DNA of 64,000 bases. It comes from an uncultured Planctomycetia bacterium (GTDB taxonomy: Bacteria; Planctomycetota; Phycisphaerae; Phycisphaerales; SM1A02). Positions within the stretch are counted from its first letter, which is position 1; each line of letters opens with the position of its first letter. Of the stretch, positions 1 to 8,919 are shown piece by piece. The notes under the pieces were generated by a model that did not search any database, was not told the origin of the DNA, and saw only the letters and a list, made by a program, of their open reading frames with translations. A program made the translations under genes and the position numbers. The stretch is from NCBI GenBank assembly GCA_937871505.1, contig CALMPF010000026.1:248001-312000 (forward strand), written 5' to 3'.

Positions 1-60
1 GAGATTCGACGGGGAGCGGGGCATCGCGGCGCGTGCTCGGCTTCGCGCGATCGGCGTCCC

Positions 61-1197
61 TCAGCGCCTCACGCTGGCGACCACCGCGACTTCGCCGACG
101 CCCGTCGGTCCCGCCACCCGGACGATCGCATAGAGCAGGCCTTCGTACGTCGCGCTGGGAGTGAAGTCGAAGGTGACCACCGAGTCTTCACCGGCCCGGG
201 GCTGGACGGCGATGAACTTCGCGACCGCGTTCGGGTCCTGCGACGAAACTCCCGTGATCTCCCGATGTGCCGTGCTGAAGGTCGCCGGCCTGCCCGGGCC
301 GGCCTTGGGCTCGCTGTTCTCCAGATCGACGGTCAGGCGGACGGTCTCGCCGGGCTTGAGCCGGCCGGCGTTCACGATCGGCTCCTTGAAGATCCACTTC
401 CGCGCCACCCGCTGCGGATCGGCACGCCCGCCCGTGCACTGATGCCGGATTCGGCAGGGGAGCACGGGGCAGTCGTCACGGTCGGTTTCGATGATCCACC
501 AGAGCCTCATGCCGTCGCAGGGCCATCCCTCGACTGACCAGTTGACCTTGTAGCGGTCGACCGGACCGGAAGAGGCGTCGCGGTCGACGAAGCTCGGAGC
601 CTCGCCGTTGCTGGAGAGAATCGTGAATGGGCGCCCGTCGGGAGACTCGATCGTGAGCACGCCGGTGGGCTCCTCCAGCGCATCGACGAACTCCTCGACG
701 GCGCGGATCGGCAGCCTGACGTCGCACTTCAGGGTCACCACGGAAGGTCGGCCATGGCCGGCGAAGAGGATGTTGATCTTCGCCTCCTTGACGCCGGGGT
801 AGGACGGAGCGTCGAGCGTCGCCTCGAGCTCGAAGAAGTCGCCCGGATTGACCACCGTTCCCGTGTAGTCCCGGGTCGCCGTGCACTTGCACGTCGGCAT
901 CACCATCGTGACGTTGAGCGGCGCCCGACCGTTGTTGCGGACCCGGAAGGTCGCGGGGTGCTTGCTTCCCGGCGCGACGAGGCCGAAGTCGGCGACCTCG
1001 GGCTCGATGGTCACCGGCGCCGGAGTCGCCGGCGGCGGCGCCTGCTGCCCCGCGGGCGGCGCGGCCGGGCGCCCTGCGGGCGCCGTGGGGCGGCCCGGAG
1101 GCGCCTGCGCCGCGGCGAGCGTTGCCGATCCGAAGCTCGTGAGAACTGCCAACACGACGAGCGCCCGCCGAAGCGGAGCAGGGCGATGCACGGTCAT
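61..1197 (-). CDS. Secreted DUF1573 domain protein
   Basis: Predicted 378-residue exported protein. The N-terminus is basic then hydrophobic (RRALVVLAVLTSFGSATLAAAQ), a signal peptide, followed by a Pro/Ala-rich linker. Around residues 60-155 is a DUF1573-like, immunoglobulin-type fold with the usual 'DFG' opening and the Cys pair PTCKC. The rest contains a second DUF1573-like half with no catalytic motif. DUF1573 proteins are common in Planctomycetes and Bacteroidetes and have no established reaction. I chose the ATG at 1197 rather than an upstream in-frame start because TACGAT lies 5 nt before it and the signal peptide begins directly after it. It is transcribed divergently from the PQQ-like protein gene. 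Family assignment is fairly secure; function is unknown. Confidence 0.8.
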   Translation of the reverse strand: MTVHRPAPLRRALVVLAVLTSFGSATLAAAQAPPGRPTAPAGRPAAPPAGQQAPPPATPAPVTIEPEVADFGLVAPGSKHPATFRVRNNGRAPLNVTMVMPTCKCTATRDYTGTVVNPGDFFELEATLDAPSYPGVKEAKINILFAGHGRPSVVTLKCDVRLPIRAVEEFVDALEEPTGVLTIESPDGRPFTILSSNGEAPSFVDRDASSGPVDRYKVNWSVEGWPCDGMRLWWIIETDRDDCPVLPCRIRHQCTGGRADPQRVARKWIFKEPIVNAGRLKPGETVRLTVDLENSEPKAGPGRPATFSTAHREITGVSSQDPNAVAKFIAVQPRAGEDSVVTFDFTPSATYEGLLYAIVRVAGPTGVGEVAVVASVRR

Positions 1198-1409
1198 GGG
1201 CGATCGTAGAGCCGACTCAGGAACGGCGGCAGGATGCGTCGCCCATTGTGCGCCTGCCGCCGTGCGACTCCAGCCGTGCGACTCCCAGCGCGCCTCGCCG
1301 AACCTCGCGGATCCGCCTTCGATGGGATACCGTGACTCCGCTGATTCTCCGAGCACGCGCCGCGTCTCTCCTCTCCTGTCCTCTCCTCTCGTTTCCTCTC
1401 CCTTCCCTC

Positions 1410-2795
1410 ATGTCCGTCCGCTTCGCGCTCTTCGCGCTCCTCGCTCCCGCGCTTCTCGTTCACGCTCCGGCCTCGGCCGACTGGAGCAACATCGGCGGCG
1501 ACGCCGGGCGAAGCGGGCGCGGAGCGGGGATCGGCCCAGGCGCGCCGGAACTGCGCTGGCAGGGCGGCCCGAACTCGATCATCGCGTGGCATCCCTCGAT
1601 CGAAGGCGACCGGGTCTTCGTCATCCGACAGACCTCCTTCGTGCCCGACGGCGTCCCCGACGACGCCAGGGTCTACTGCCTGAGCCTCGTCGACGGGAGC
1701 ATCCGCTGGCAGGCGACGATTCCGTTCGAGGCCGGCGACTGGACGCCGGTGCTCTACGGCGTCAGCCACGGCCGCGTCTTCGCAGGCCGCGGCGGCAACG
1801 GCAGCAGTTCCAGCGCGCCGGTCCACTGCTTCGATGCGGCGACCGGCTCTCCGCTCTGGATCTCTGCGGCGGAGGTCGCCACCGGGAGCTACGACGGCGT
1901 GGTCTTCTCGCCGGAGGGGGATCCGATCTTCGCCACCAACACCTATCTCCGAAGGGTCTCGGCGCTGGACGGATCGACGCTCTGGAACTCCGTCCGCAAC
2001 TGTTCCGTCAGCGGCGACTGCGGACCGGCGATCGCGAACGGCTCGATCTACATCGACGAGGTCGCGGCGGGAGGACAGGTGATCACGCGCTTCGATCTCG
2101 CCAGCGGCGCCCGGCTCTACAGCTCTCCGGTCATGCCCGGATTTCTCAGCCAGAACACGCCGATGGCCGATGGCGACGGCGGGATCTACTACCCGCGCAC
2201 GCAGGGCAACCAGCTCGTCGACTTCTTCTACGCCTTCACCGACACCGGGGCCGCGTTCGTGCAGCGGTGGGCGGTCCCCTGCATTGCGGGTGCCGGCAGC
2301 CAGCACGCCATCGGCGTCGATGGATCGGTCTACCTGCTCGGTCCCGACGGACGGCTCCAGCGCCGCGAGCCCCTCTCCGGAGCGCTCGTCGCGGAGAGCG
2401 ACGTCGTCGTGACCGCCGCGATCACGCAGTCGCACTTCGCCGTCGACGCCGCAGGGAGCGTCTTCTACGGCAACGGAGGGTTTCCGGGAGCGATCTACGC
2501 GTTCAGCCCCGACCTGGCGCTCGCATGGTCGGTGCCGGTTCCGGCGCTCAATCAGGGAGGTCCGTCGCTTGCCGCGGATGGCACGCTGGTCGTCTGCGGC
2601 AACGGAACGGTCATCCGCGCCTACCGCACCGAGCCCGCCTGCGCCTTCGCCGATCTGAGCTGCGACGGGAGCGTCGACGGCGCGGATCTCGGACTGCTGC
2701 TGGGCGCCTGGGGCGGCGGGGGGGCCGCCGACCTCGACGGCAGCGGGAGCGTCGATGGCGCCGATCTCGGGCTCCTGCTCGGGGCATGGCAGTGA
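1410..2795 (+). CDS. Secreted PQQ-like beta-propeller protein with dockerin-like C-terminus
   Basis: Predicted 461-residue exported protein. It has a signal peptide (SVRFALFALLAPALLVHAPASA) followed by WSN and a long series of beta-propeller blades with PQQ-like features ('YCLSLVDGSIRWQA', 'FDAATGSPLWI', 'SALDGSTLWNS'). The last 50 residues carry two Asp-rich calcium-loop repeats, DLSCDGSVDGADLGLLLGAW and DLDGSGSVDGADLGLLLGAW, which look like the dockerin-like or EF-hand pairs found at the C-termini of many planctomycetal secreted proteins. The ATG at 1410 is used because the signal peptide starts there; the in-frame extension upstream is low-complexity. Probable role: surface or periplasmic binding or scaffold protein. 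Substrate unknown. Confidence 0.8.
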   Translation: MSVRFALFALLAPALLVHAPASADWSNIGGDAGRSGRGAGIGPGAPELRWQGGPNSIIAWHPSIEGDRVFVIRQTSFVPDGVPDDARVYCLSLVDGSIRWQATIPFEAGDWTPVLYGVSHGRVFAGRGGNGSSSSAPVHCFDAATGSPLWISAAEVATGSYDGVVFSPEGDPIFATNTYLRRVSALDGSTLWNSVRNCSVSGDCGPAIANGSIYIDEVAAGGQVITRFDLASGARLYSSPVMPGFLSQNTPMADGDGGIYYPRTQGNQLVDFFYAFTDTGAAFVQRWAVPCIAGAGSQHAIGVDGSVYLLGPDGRLQRREPLSGALVAESDVVVTAAITQSHFAVDAAGSVFYGNGGFPGAIYAFSPDLALAWSVPVPALNQGGPSLAADGTLVVCGNGTVIRAYRTEPACAFADLSCDGSVDGADLGLLLGAWGGGGAADLDGSGSVDGADLGLLLGAWQ

Positions 2796-2856
2796 GCGGC
2801 CGACGCACCCGGACGCCGTCGGGCAATCTCACCACGCGGATTCGGAACCACAGACC

Positions 2857-3882
2857 ATGACCACGACGCCCCGCGCACTCGGTCCGGCCGGCGATGCACC
2901 GTCGATCGATCTCACCGCGGTCGGCAAGCGCTACCCCGGCGGCGTCGAGGCGCTTCGCGGCATCAGGATGCAGGTCATGCCGCGCGAGATCTTCGGGCTG
3001 CTCGGTCCCAACGGTGCGGGCAAGAGCACCCTGGTCAAGATCATGATGACGGTCGTCCGCCCGACGCGCGCCGTCGGGACCGTCCTCGGCGCCCCGGTCG
3101 GACACAAGCCGACGCTCGCGCGGATCGGCTACCTGCCGGAGCACCATCGCTTCCCGAACTACCTCACGGGCCGGCAGGCGATCGAGACCTTCGGTGCGCT
3201 GGCGGGAATCCCGCGGCGGCGCCGCCGCGAGCGGGCGTCGGAGCTCCTCGAGATCACCCGCATGAGCGACTGGGCCGATCGGCGCATCGGCACCTATTCG
3301 AAGGGGATGCGTCAGCGCGTCGGGCTTGCAGCGGCGCTGGTGAACGATCCCGATCTGGTGCTTCTCGATGAGCCGACCGATGGCGTCGATCCGGTCGGCC
3401 GCCGCGAGATCCGCGACGTCCTCCTCCAGCTTCGCGCGGAGGGGATGACGGTCTTCCTGAACAGCCATCTGCTCAGCGAGCTCGAGATGGTCTGCGACCG
3501 CGTCGCGATCCTCGTGCAGGGCGAGGTCGCCTCGCAGGGGACGATCGACGAGCTGACCCGGGAGAGCCGGCGCTACGAGATCGAGATCGAGGGTCCGGCC
3601 CCTCCGTGGATGACCGGGCGGACGGCGACCGGAGCCGACGGTTCCCTCCGGACGACGCTCGTGCTCCCGTCGCCGGAGGTCGATCAGGTGCAGCCGGTGA
3701 TCGACCGCCTGCGCGGCGAGCGAGCCCGGATCGTGTCGATCCGCCCCGTGCGCGAGTCGCTCGAGGATCTCTTCATGCGCGCCGTGACGGACCCGCAGAC
3801 TGGCACCGTCCACGATCCCGGCGCCCGCCGCGGCGCCGGAAGCGCCGCGCAGGCCCCGCCGGTTGAAGGAGGTCGTCGATGA
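2857..3882 (+). CDS. ABC transporter ATP-binding protein
   Basis: 341-residue nucleotide-binding subunit of an ABC-2-type exporter. Walker A GPNGAGKST is near residues 50-58, the signature YSKGMRQRV near 147 and Walker B LVLLDEPTDG near 167. It is followed by an H-loop (NSHLLSELE) and a C-terminal extension typical of ABC-2 ATPases. The stop overlaps the start of the downstream membrane protein (ATGA at 3879-3882), so the two are probably translationally coupled and form one exporter. Substrate cannot be read from the sequence. The start at 2857 is the ATG of MTTTPRALGPAG, 61 bp after the preceding gene. Confidence 0.9.
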   Translation: MTTTPRALGPAGDAPSIDLTAVGKRYPGGVEALRGIRMQVMPREIFGLLGPNGAGKSTLVKIMMTVVRPTRAVGTVLGAPVGHKPTLARIGYLPEHHRFPNYLTGRQAIETFGALAGIPRRRRRERASELLEITRMSDWADRRIGTYSKGMRQRVGLAAALVNDPDLVLLDEPTDGVDPVGRREIRDVLLQLRAEGMTVFLNSHLLSELEMVCDRVAILVQGEVASQGTIDELTRESRRYEIEIEGPAPPWMTGRTATGADGSLRTTLVLPSPEVDQVQPVIDRLRGERARIVSIRPVRESLEDLFMRAVTDPQTGTVHDPGARRGAGSAAQAPPVEGGRR

Positions 3883-5111
3883 GCCCGGGTGCCGTGGGAA
3901 TCCAGACCGGGGCGCTCCTGGTCGATGCCTTCAGGGAGCTGAATCACCGCAAGCTCTTCTGGATCTCGATGGGGATCAACGTCCTCGTCATCGCTGCGGC
4001 GGCGTGCTTCGGACTGAACGAGCGCGGGGTCACCCTGCTCTGGTGGGAGTTCAGCACGCCGAGCCTCGCTGCCGCGTTCCCGTCGGTCGCGGAGTTCTAC
4101 CGCCAGATCTTCCTCGACCTGGGCGTGGGCATCTGGCTGAGCTGGGCGGCGGTCATCCTCGGACTGGTCTCGACGGCGAGCATCTTTCCCGACTTTCTCG
4201 CGGGCGGATCGGTCGATCTCTGGTTCAGCAGGCCGATTTCGCGAGTGCGGCTCTTCCTCACGAAGTACCTCTTCGCGCTGCTCTTCGTCGCCCTCCAGGT
4301 CGCCGTCTTCGCCGTCGGCGCGTTCCTCGTCATGGGGATTCGCGGCGGCCTCTGGGCGCCGGGGATCTTCCTCGCGATCCCGCTGGTGACGGCGATGTTC
4401 AGCTATCTCTTCGCCTTCTCGGTGCTCTTCGGCGTGCTGACGCGCTCGGCGATCGCGGCGCTCCTGCTGACGATCGCGGTCTGGTTCGGGCTCTTCGTGT
4501 TCAACGCCGCGGACTCCGCGCTCCTGAGCGTCTCGACGATGACCAAGCTGGAGATCGAGACGACGAAGCGGCGCCTCGAGATCCAGGAGAAGCGGCGCGT
4601 GCCCAACGAGGAGCGCGTCGCGGCGCTGCGGACGAATCTGGCGTCGCTCGAGGGGATCCCCGAGCGGATCGACTGGTGGCATGGTCTGGTCGTGCGGATC
4701 AAGACCTTTCTTCCGAAGACCGAGGAGACCGTCGCCCTCATGCAGCGGAACCTCGTGCCGATGGAAGACCTGCGCCGCCGTGCGGAGGCGGCGCAGGCTC
4801 CGCTCGACGAGCCGACGCCCGAGGGTGCGCCAACCGAAGCGCCCGGCGCTGCCGATCCGCCGCCCGACGCCGCCTCAGCCGAGGAGGGCGCCTCGGTCGA
4901 TCCAGCCGCGAGCGCGGCCGCGCCGACGGCGAACGCCGCCGCCGAGCCTGTCTCGGAGGCCGGTCCGGCCGAAGCAGGAGCGATCGCGGCGGAGCGCGTC
5001 GAGAGCGTGCGGAGGTCGCGGAGCGTCGCGTGGGTGCTCGGGACGAGTCTCCTCTTCGAGGCCGTCCTTCTCGCGATCGCCGCGGCGTTCGTCGCGCGGC
5101 GGGACTACTGA
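3879..5111 (+). CDS. ABC-2 type transporter permease
   Basis: 410-residue membrane protein that starts in a 4-bp overlap with the ATPase gene and has a good ribosome binding site (GAAGGAGG at 3866-3873). It has several hydrophobic segments in the first half (around residues 25-42, 85-110, 130-150, 165-210), then a cytoplasmic or periplasmic Glu/Lys-rich stretch, an Ala/Pro/Glu-rich low-complexity region (about residues 300-375), and a final hydrophobic segment (WVLGTSLLFEAVLLAIAAAFVARR). It probably forms the membrane part of the exporter with the upstream ATPase. Its 3' end overlaps the convergent hydrolase gene by 7 bp. Confidence 0.8.
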   Translation: MSPGAVGIQTGALLVDAFRELNHRKLFWISMGINVLVIAAAACFGLNERGVTLLWWEFSTPSLAAAFPSVAEFYRQIFLDLGVGIWLSWAAVILGLVSTASIFPDFLAGGSVDLWFSRPISRVRLFLTKYLFALLFVALQVAVFAVGAFLVMGIRGGLWAPGIFLAIPLVTAMFSYLFAFSVLFGVLTRSAIAALLLTIAVWFGLFVFNAADSALLSVSTMTKLEIETTKRRLEIQEKRRVPNEERVAALRTNLASLEGIPERIDWWHGLVVRIKTFLPKTEETVALMQRNLVPMEDLRRRAEAAQAPLDEPTPEGAPTEAPGAADPPPDAASAEEGASVDPAASAAAPTANAAAEPVSEAGPAEAGAIAAERVESVRRSRSVAWVLGTSLLFEAVLLAIAAAFVARRDY

Positions 5112-6091
5112 CCCTCGCCCTGCGCTTCCGAGGCGGTCGTCGCCGCTCGCGGCACGAGCGCTCGATGCAGGAACTCGACCATGGCCCGCCGCGCCTGGGG
5201 ATGGGTCGCTTGGAGCGAGTTGTGCTGCGCTCCGCGAAGCTCCAGAAGCGTCGCGGCAGGAGCCGCCTCCGCGAGACGTCGCCCATGCGAGACCGGGACG
5301 ATCGTGTCCGCGTCGCCGTGGATGATGAGAATCGGGATCCCAAGCTGCGCGATCGCGTCGACGGGGCGCGGCACGCCGTCGCGCTCGGCGGGGATCAGCC
5401 ACGAAGCGATCCCTCGCACCGGCGCCCACGCGGGGTCGCCGCCGAGGGCGTTCGCCGCGACGTCGCGCCAGCATGCGAAGGGCGACTCGAGGAGAAGCGC
5501 GCCCAGCGCGCCGCCCGTCGCCGCGTCGCGCGCAGCCGCGACGATCGCGATGGCGCCCCCGAGGGAAACCCCGTAGAGGGCGATCCGCGACGGGTCGATG
5601 TCCGCACGCCCCCGCAGAGCCGCGAGCGCCGCGAGCGTGTCCTCGACCAGCGGCGCCCGCGACCACGCCGAGCCTTCGCTCTCGCCGTAGCCGCGATAGT
5701 CGAACGAGAGGACGTTGACGCCCGCGGCCGGGAGGAAGTCGACGAAGGCGAGGTGATCGTTGAGCGACCCCGCATTGCCATGCACGTGCACGATGCTCGG
5801 GGCCGTCCGCGGATCGGCTCCGGCGGCCGGGATGAACCACCCTCGCAGGCCGGTGCCGTCGGCGGAGGTGAACCAGATCGCCTCGGCGCGCGGCTCGAGC
5901 CAGAGCGGCGCCGGGGTCTTCGCTCGCGAGGGCATGTAGAAGAGCCGTTCCATGCAGCCGGTCATCCAGAGAAGCAGGGCGAGACCGAGCAGGAGCGCGG
6001 GAGCCGCCACCCGCCGCGCCCGCGACCGCCTGGATCGCCCCGGCGCGTTCGTGGTGCGGGTCGAACTCGCCGGAGTCGAAGAGCGGTCCAT
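5105..6091 (-). CDS. Alpha/beta hydrolase, probably membrane-anchored
   Basis: 328-residue serine hydrolase-like protein. An N-terminal basic stretch (RSRRSRARR) and hydrophobic segment (ALLLGLALLLWMTGC) look like a signal anchor or a weak lipobox. The hydrolase core shows the oxyanion-strand motif VHVHGNAGS, the nucleophile elbow YGVSLGG (Ser of GxSxG), an acid strand LIIHGDADTIVP and a catalytic His in GAQHNSL. This is the BEM46/YqiA-like alpha/beta hydrolase layout, and the substrate is unknown. The ATG at 6091 is chosen because upstream in-frame sequence runs into a 13-bp tandem repeat tract. The stop overlaps the end of the convergent permease gene. Confidence 0.8.
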   Translation of the reverse strand: MDRSSTPASSTRTTNAPGRSRRSRARRVAAPALLLGLALLLWMTGCMERLFYMPSRAKTPAPLWLEPRAEAIWFTSADGTGLRGWFIPAAGADPRTAPSIVHVHGNAGSLNDHLAFVDFLPAAGVNVLSFDYRGYGESEGSAWSRAPLVEDTLAALAALRGRADIDPSRIALYGVSLGGAIAIVAAARDAATGGALGALLLESPFACWRDVAANALGGDPAWAPVRGIASWLIPAERDGVPRPVDAIAQLGIPILIIHGDADTIVPVSHGRRLAEAAPAATLLELRGAQHNSLQATHPQARRAMVEFLHRALVPRAATTASEAQGEGQ

Positions 6092-6163
6092 CGGCCATTC
6101 TTGGCGATCGATCGCGTCGGGGCCGACGGCGATCGGCGCGGTGCGCGCGCCGCTCGGAGAGCA

Positions 6164-6293
6164 CCCCACTGCGATGCCCAAATGAGAGGTCCAGATGCGA
6201 TGCCCAAATGCGAGGCCCAAACCCGAGGTCCAACTGCGAGGGCCAGATGCGAGGTTCAGGCGCGCGGTCCCGATGCGAGGTCCGGACGCGACT
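6164..6293. repeat. 13-bp minisatellite, about 10 units
   Basis: Ten consecutive degenerate 13-bp units with a consensus near TCCAGATGCGAGG fill most of the gap between the hydrolase and the ECF sigma factor genes. The third base position and the ending GCGAGG are best conserved. The tract is intergenic if the chosen starts are right. Confidence 0.8.
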
Positions 6294-6363
6294 CGGCCAC
6301 GGCCAGACCGGCCCGCTCGCGATGGAACGCTTCAGGCCGATGAAATCCCTTAGGATCGCCGCC

Positions 6364-7029
6364 ATGCATGATCTGCCGGACGCGCCCCGGTCGCCCGTCT
6401 CGCCCGACTCCGGGGAGTCGCCGACCCCCTCACCTGCGCGCCCGCCTGCGGACACGATCGCGCTGCTGGTCGGCGCCCGATCCGGCGATCGCGCCGCGCA
6501 GGACGGTCTGCTGGGCGCGGTCTATGGAGAGCTGCGGGCGCTTGCGGGCTCGTTCTTCCGCGCCCAGCGGGCGGGCCACACGCTCCAGCCGACGGTGCTC
6601 GTCCACGAGGCATGGATGCGGCTCTTCGGGGCCGCTCCCGTCGAAGTGCGCGACCGGGCCCACTTCATGGCCGTCGCCGCCACCGCGATGCGGCAGATCC
6701 TCATCGACCACGCGCGGGGGCGGAATGCCGCGAAGCGCGGCGGCGGAGCGGAGCGCGTCTCGATCGACGCGGCGGTCGGCTCGGCCGACGGCGGCGGTTC
6801 GTCCGGACTCGGGAGCGGCGCCGCCGGAGTGCTGGACATCCTCGCGCTCGACGAGGCGCTTCGCCGGCTCGAGTCGATCGATCCGCGGCAGGCCCGCATC
6901 GTCGAGCTGCGCATCTTCGCGGGGCTGAGCGTGGCGGAGACCGCTGCGCTCGTCGGCGTCTCTCACCGCACCGTCGAGATGGACTGGGCGATGGCGCGGG
7001 CCTGGCTCTCGCGCGAGCTGGCGCGCTAG
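6364..7029 (+). CDS. ECF sigma factor, TIGR02999-like
   Basis: 221-residue sigma factor. After a Pro/Ser-rich N-terminus it shows region 2 of the planctomycetal ECF type (YGELRALAGSFFR, then TLQPTVLVHEAWMRL and HFMAVAATAMRQILIDHARG) and region 4 with a helix-turn-helix (LRIFAGLSVAETAALVGVSHRTVEMDW). The order and spacing fit the TIGR02999/PF07638 ECF family, usually paired with Ser/Thr kinases in planctomycetes, but no kinase gene is adjacent here. The ATG at 6364 follows TAGGAT by 7 nt, suggesting a leaderless transcript, and avoids translating the upstream 13-bp repeats. Target promoters are unknown. Confidence 0.88.
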   Translation: MHDLPDAPRSPVSPDSGESPTPSPARPPADTIALLVGARSGDRAAQDGLLGAVYGELRALAGSFFRAQRAGHTLQPTVLVHEAWMRLFGAAPVEVRDRAHFMAVAATAMRQILIDHARGRNAAKRGGGAERVSIDAAVGSADGGGSSGLGSGAAGVLDILALDEALRRLESIDPRQARIVELRIFAGLSVAETAALVGVSHRTVEMDWAMARAWLSRELAR

Positions 7030-7151
7030 CACTGCAGCGCTGGCAACCTGTGGCGAAAGTCACTCGGGCTGCGGACGAGCGGGCAGGTGAATCGCATCTT
7101 CGCCTCCCCGCTCGCCCTCGCCTACAAAGCACTTTCGCCACGGGCTGCTAG
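7027..7151. repeat. Palindromic intergenic repeat, short copy
   Basis: An imperfect inverted repeat begins inside the sigma-factor stop region with CTAGCACTGCAGCGCTGG and ends with an inverted copy ending ACGGGCTGCTAG. The arms share TGGCGAAAGT/ACTTTCGCCA, with an inner hairpin of CGAGCGGG/CCCCGCTCG. Its terminal sequence (GCACTGCAGCGC) is shared with the elements at 11212 and 30924. Confidence 0.65.
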
Positions 7152-7599
7152 GGGCGACGATCCTGGGCCTTCCCCTCTCGCGGAGCAATGTCTGCGCCAG
7201 CTCGGCGGGACGGATTCCATTCGACTTGACGTCGTACCGAGGCGCTGGTCGTCGTCGACCAAGCGCGCCGGGGAGTGTCAATTCGACCATCGCGGACCGG
7301 CCCGGCGCCCGCGTGACCCCGATTCCATCGGCAGATGCGGAGCGCCAAAGAGGATGGGTGCGTCCGCAATCGGTGCCGGGAAGCTGGCGAAGGACGGGGT
7401 GTGCAGAGGCGCGCCGGGGGGACAGAAGACGCAAATCCAAGTGTCAATGAAGCGACGCAGTCGTTGAAATTGGTGTGCGCTTCGACTGAAGATGCGATTG
7501 AAGTCGAAACTGCCGTGCACTAGACTTTGCGCATTCTCGTTGAGCGAGCGCCGGATGTCCTGGCCGCGCCAGCGAGTACACGATCAGGGAGACGTCACG
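7152..7599. other. Intergenic region, no convincing gene
   Basis: About 450 bp with no credible coding frame. At 7273-7291 the sequence GGGGAGTGTCAATTCGACC resembles the right end of the IS630 element in the CRISPR array (GGAAAGTGTCAATTCAACC), so part of it may be a decayed insertion sequence. The last stretch provides AGGGAGA, a ribosome binding site about 8 nt before the next gene. Confidence 0.4.
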
Positions 7600-8334
7600 A
7601 TGAGAGCAGTGATCCTGGCTGCGGCGATTGCGGGCGCCGCAGCATGCGCGTTCAGTTCCGAGGCGTGCATGGTCGAGGACCAGAACGCCCAGTGGAACTG
7701 GTGGGCGACCACCAAGTCCATGAGTCCGCTCGGCCCCGACTTCGTGCGCCAGAACTTCTACATGGGCACGGGGCTCTACTCGAACCCGTTCAACCCGAAC
7801 AACGATCCCGCCAACTGCGCGTGCGCAATGGGCTTCAAGAGCCCGTTCATCGCCCAGTGGGTCGCCTCGGGCTTGATGTCCAACCCGACGGTCGGCGTGT
7901 TCGGGTGGGACGGTCCGGGCGGAGCCGACGGGTTCCTTGGCACGCCCACCTCCGAGATCGCGCCGTTCTCCGAGATGCCGTTCTCGACTTCCGTCTCCGC
8001 TCAGGTCACCGACTGGTGGGAGGCGCAGTCGCCCGGCAGCGGGATCTACTGGTTCGGGTTCGCCGGGATCGTTCCCGCGTTCATTGCCCCGAATGGCAAG
8101 GTCGCGGTCTGCTTCAGCTTCGACATCCACGTCTCGATCGACGCGCTTTTCAAGAAGAACGGGATGTGGGCCTGCTTCGCTGCGGGCGAGGCCGATGCCG
8201 ACCTCAACCCGATCTTTGATCCGGGCGCCGACCATCCGTTCACGCCGATCTGGGGAGCCGAGATCCCTGCGCCGGCGGCGATCGCGTGCCTCCTGCCCCT
8301 GGCGCTCGGGAGTCGACGGCGGCGGTCGGCCTGA
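7600..8334 (+). CDS. Secreted protein with PEP-CTERM-like tail
   Basis: 244-residue exported protein of unknown function. A signal peptide (MRAVILAAAIAGAAACAFSSEA) precedes a Trp/Phe/Asn-rich globular region with several Cys residues. The C-terminus is a sorting-type tail: IPAP, a hydrophobic helix (AAIACLLPLALGS), then RRRR, as in PEP-CTERM/exosortase substrates of planctomycetes. The start at 7600 is supported by the AGGGAGA ribosome binding site and the signal peptide. No exosortase gene is visible in the window. The middle of the protein matches nothing I recognise. Confidence 0.75.
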   Translation: MRAVILAAAIAGAAACAFSSEACMVEDQNAQWNWWATTKSMSPLGPDFVRQNFYMGTGLYSNPFNPNNDPANCACAMGFKSPFIAQWVASGLMSNPTVGVFGWDGPGGADGFLGTPTSEIAPFSEMPFSTSVSAQVTDWWEAQSPGSGIYWFGFAGIVPAFIAPNGKVAVCFSFDIHVSIDALFKKNGMWACFAAGEADADLNPIFDPGADHPFTPIWGAEIPAPAAIACLLPLALGSRRRRSA

Positions 8335-8694
8335 GCGACTGCGCTGAGTTCGGCGCCATCTCTCCACCACACCGATGCCCGGTCGCGACCTCGTCGTGGC
8401 CGGGCGTCGTTTCCTCGATCGGCGGGACCGCGCGTCGTGTCCCGGCTCCGCCGGCCCCCGCCGCCGTCGTGCGACCGGGGCGGTGCGTGCTGCGCGTCGT
8501 TCGCGGGGGAATGGACATGGCCACGGCTTCCGGCGCGGGTCGCGCCTGCCCTGCACCCCATGATCGGCACCGGCGTCGTCGTGGTCCCGGCGTCGGAGGT
8601 CAACTCGATGAGGGCGAGGAGCTCCGCATCGTGGGGCACCGCGGCGGCGCGGAACTTCGCGGCTCCCTCGCAACGTGGATCGATACACTGGACC
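8335..8694. other. Intergenic region without visible features
   Basis: 360 bp between the PEP-CTERM-type protein and the small-protein/nucleotidyltransferase pair. No coding frame is convincing. The only regulatory hint is TACACT at 8684-8689, 5 nt before the next ATG. Confidence 0.4.
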
Positions 8695-8919
8695 ATGTCG
8701 GCCCCTGACGGAAGAGACCCCGTCCGCCTGCGCGACGTTCCGCGCGTCGTCCGGCGCCCGCTGGCGGACCCGGACGCTGATCGTCGCACGCTGGAGTACT
8801 GGCTGTCGCAGCCGATCGTGGCCCGGCTCTCGCATGTCGAGGAGCTGAGGGCTCAACTTCATGGAACTGCATCAAGACTTTCGCGAGCTCCTGGAGCGGT
8901 TCAACGTCGAACGCGTTGA
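8695..8919 (+). CDS. Small protein paired with nucleotidyltransferase
   Basis: 74-residue protein. The core (RRPLADPDADRRTLEYWLSQ, then RLSHVEELRAQLHG, SRLSRAPGAVQRR) resembles the short proteins that often precede DUF6036/AbiEii-like nucleotidyltransferases as the first gene of a two-gene cassette. It overlaps the nucleotidyltransferase gene by 59 nt, implying coupled translation. The ATG at 8695 has TACACT 5 nt upstream. A toxin-antitoxin or regulatory role is inferred from the pairing, not shown. Confidence 0.65.
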   Translation: MSAPDGRDPVRLRDVPRVVRRPLADPDADRRTLEYWLSQPIVARLSHVEELRAQLHGTASRLSRAPGAVQRRTR

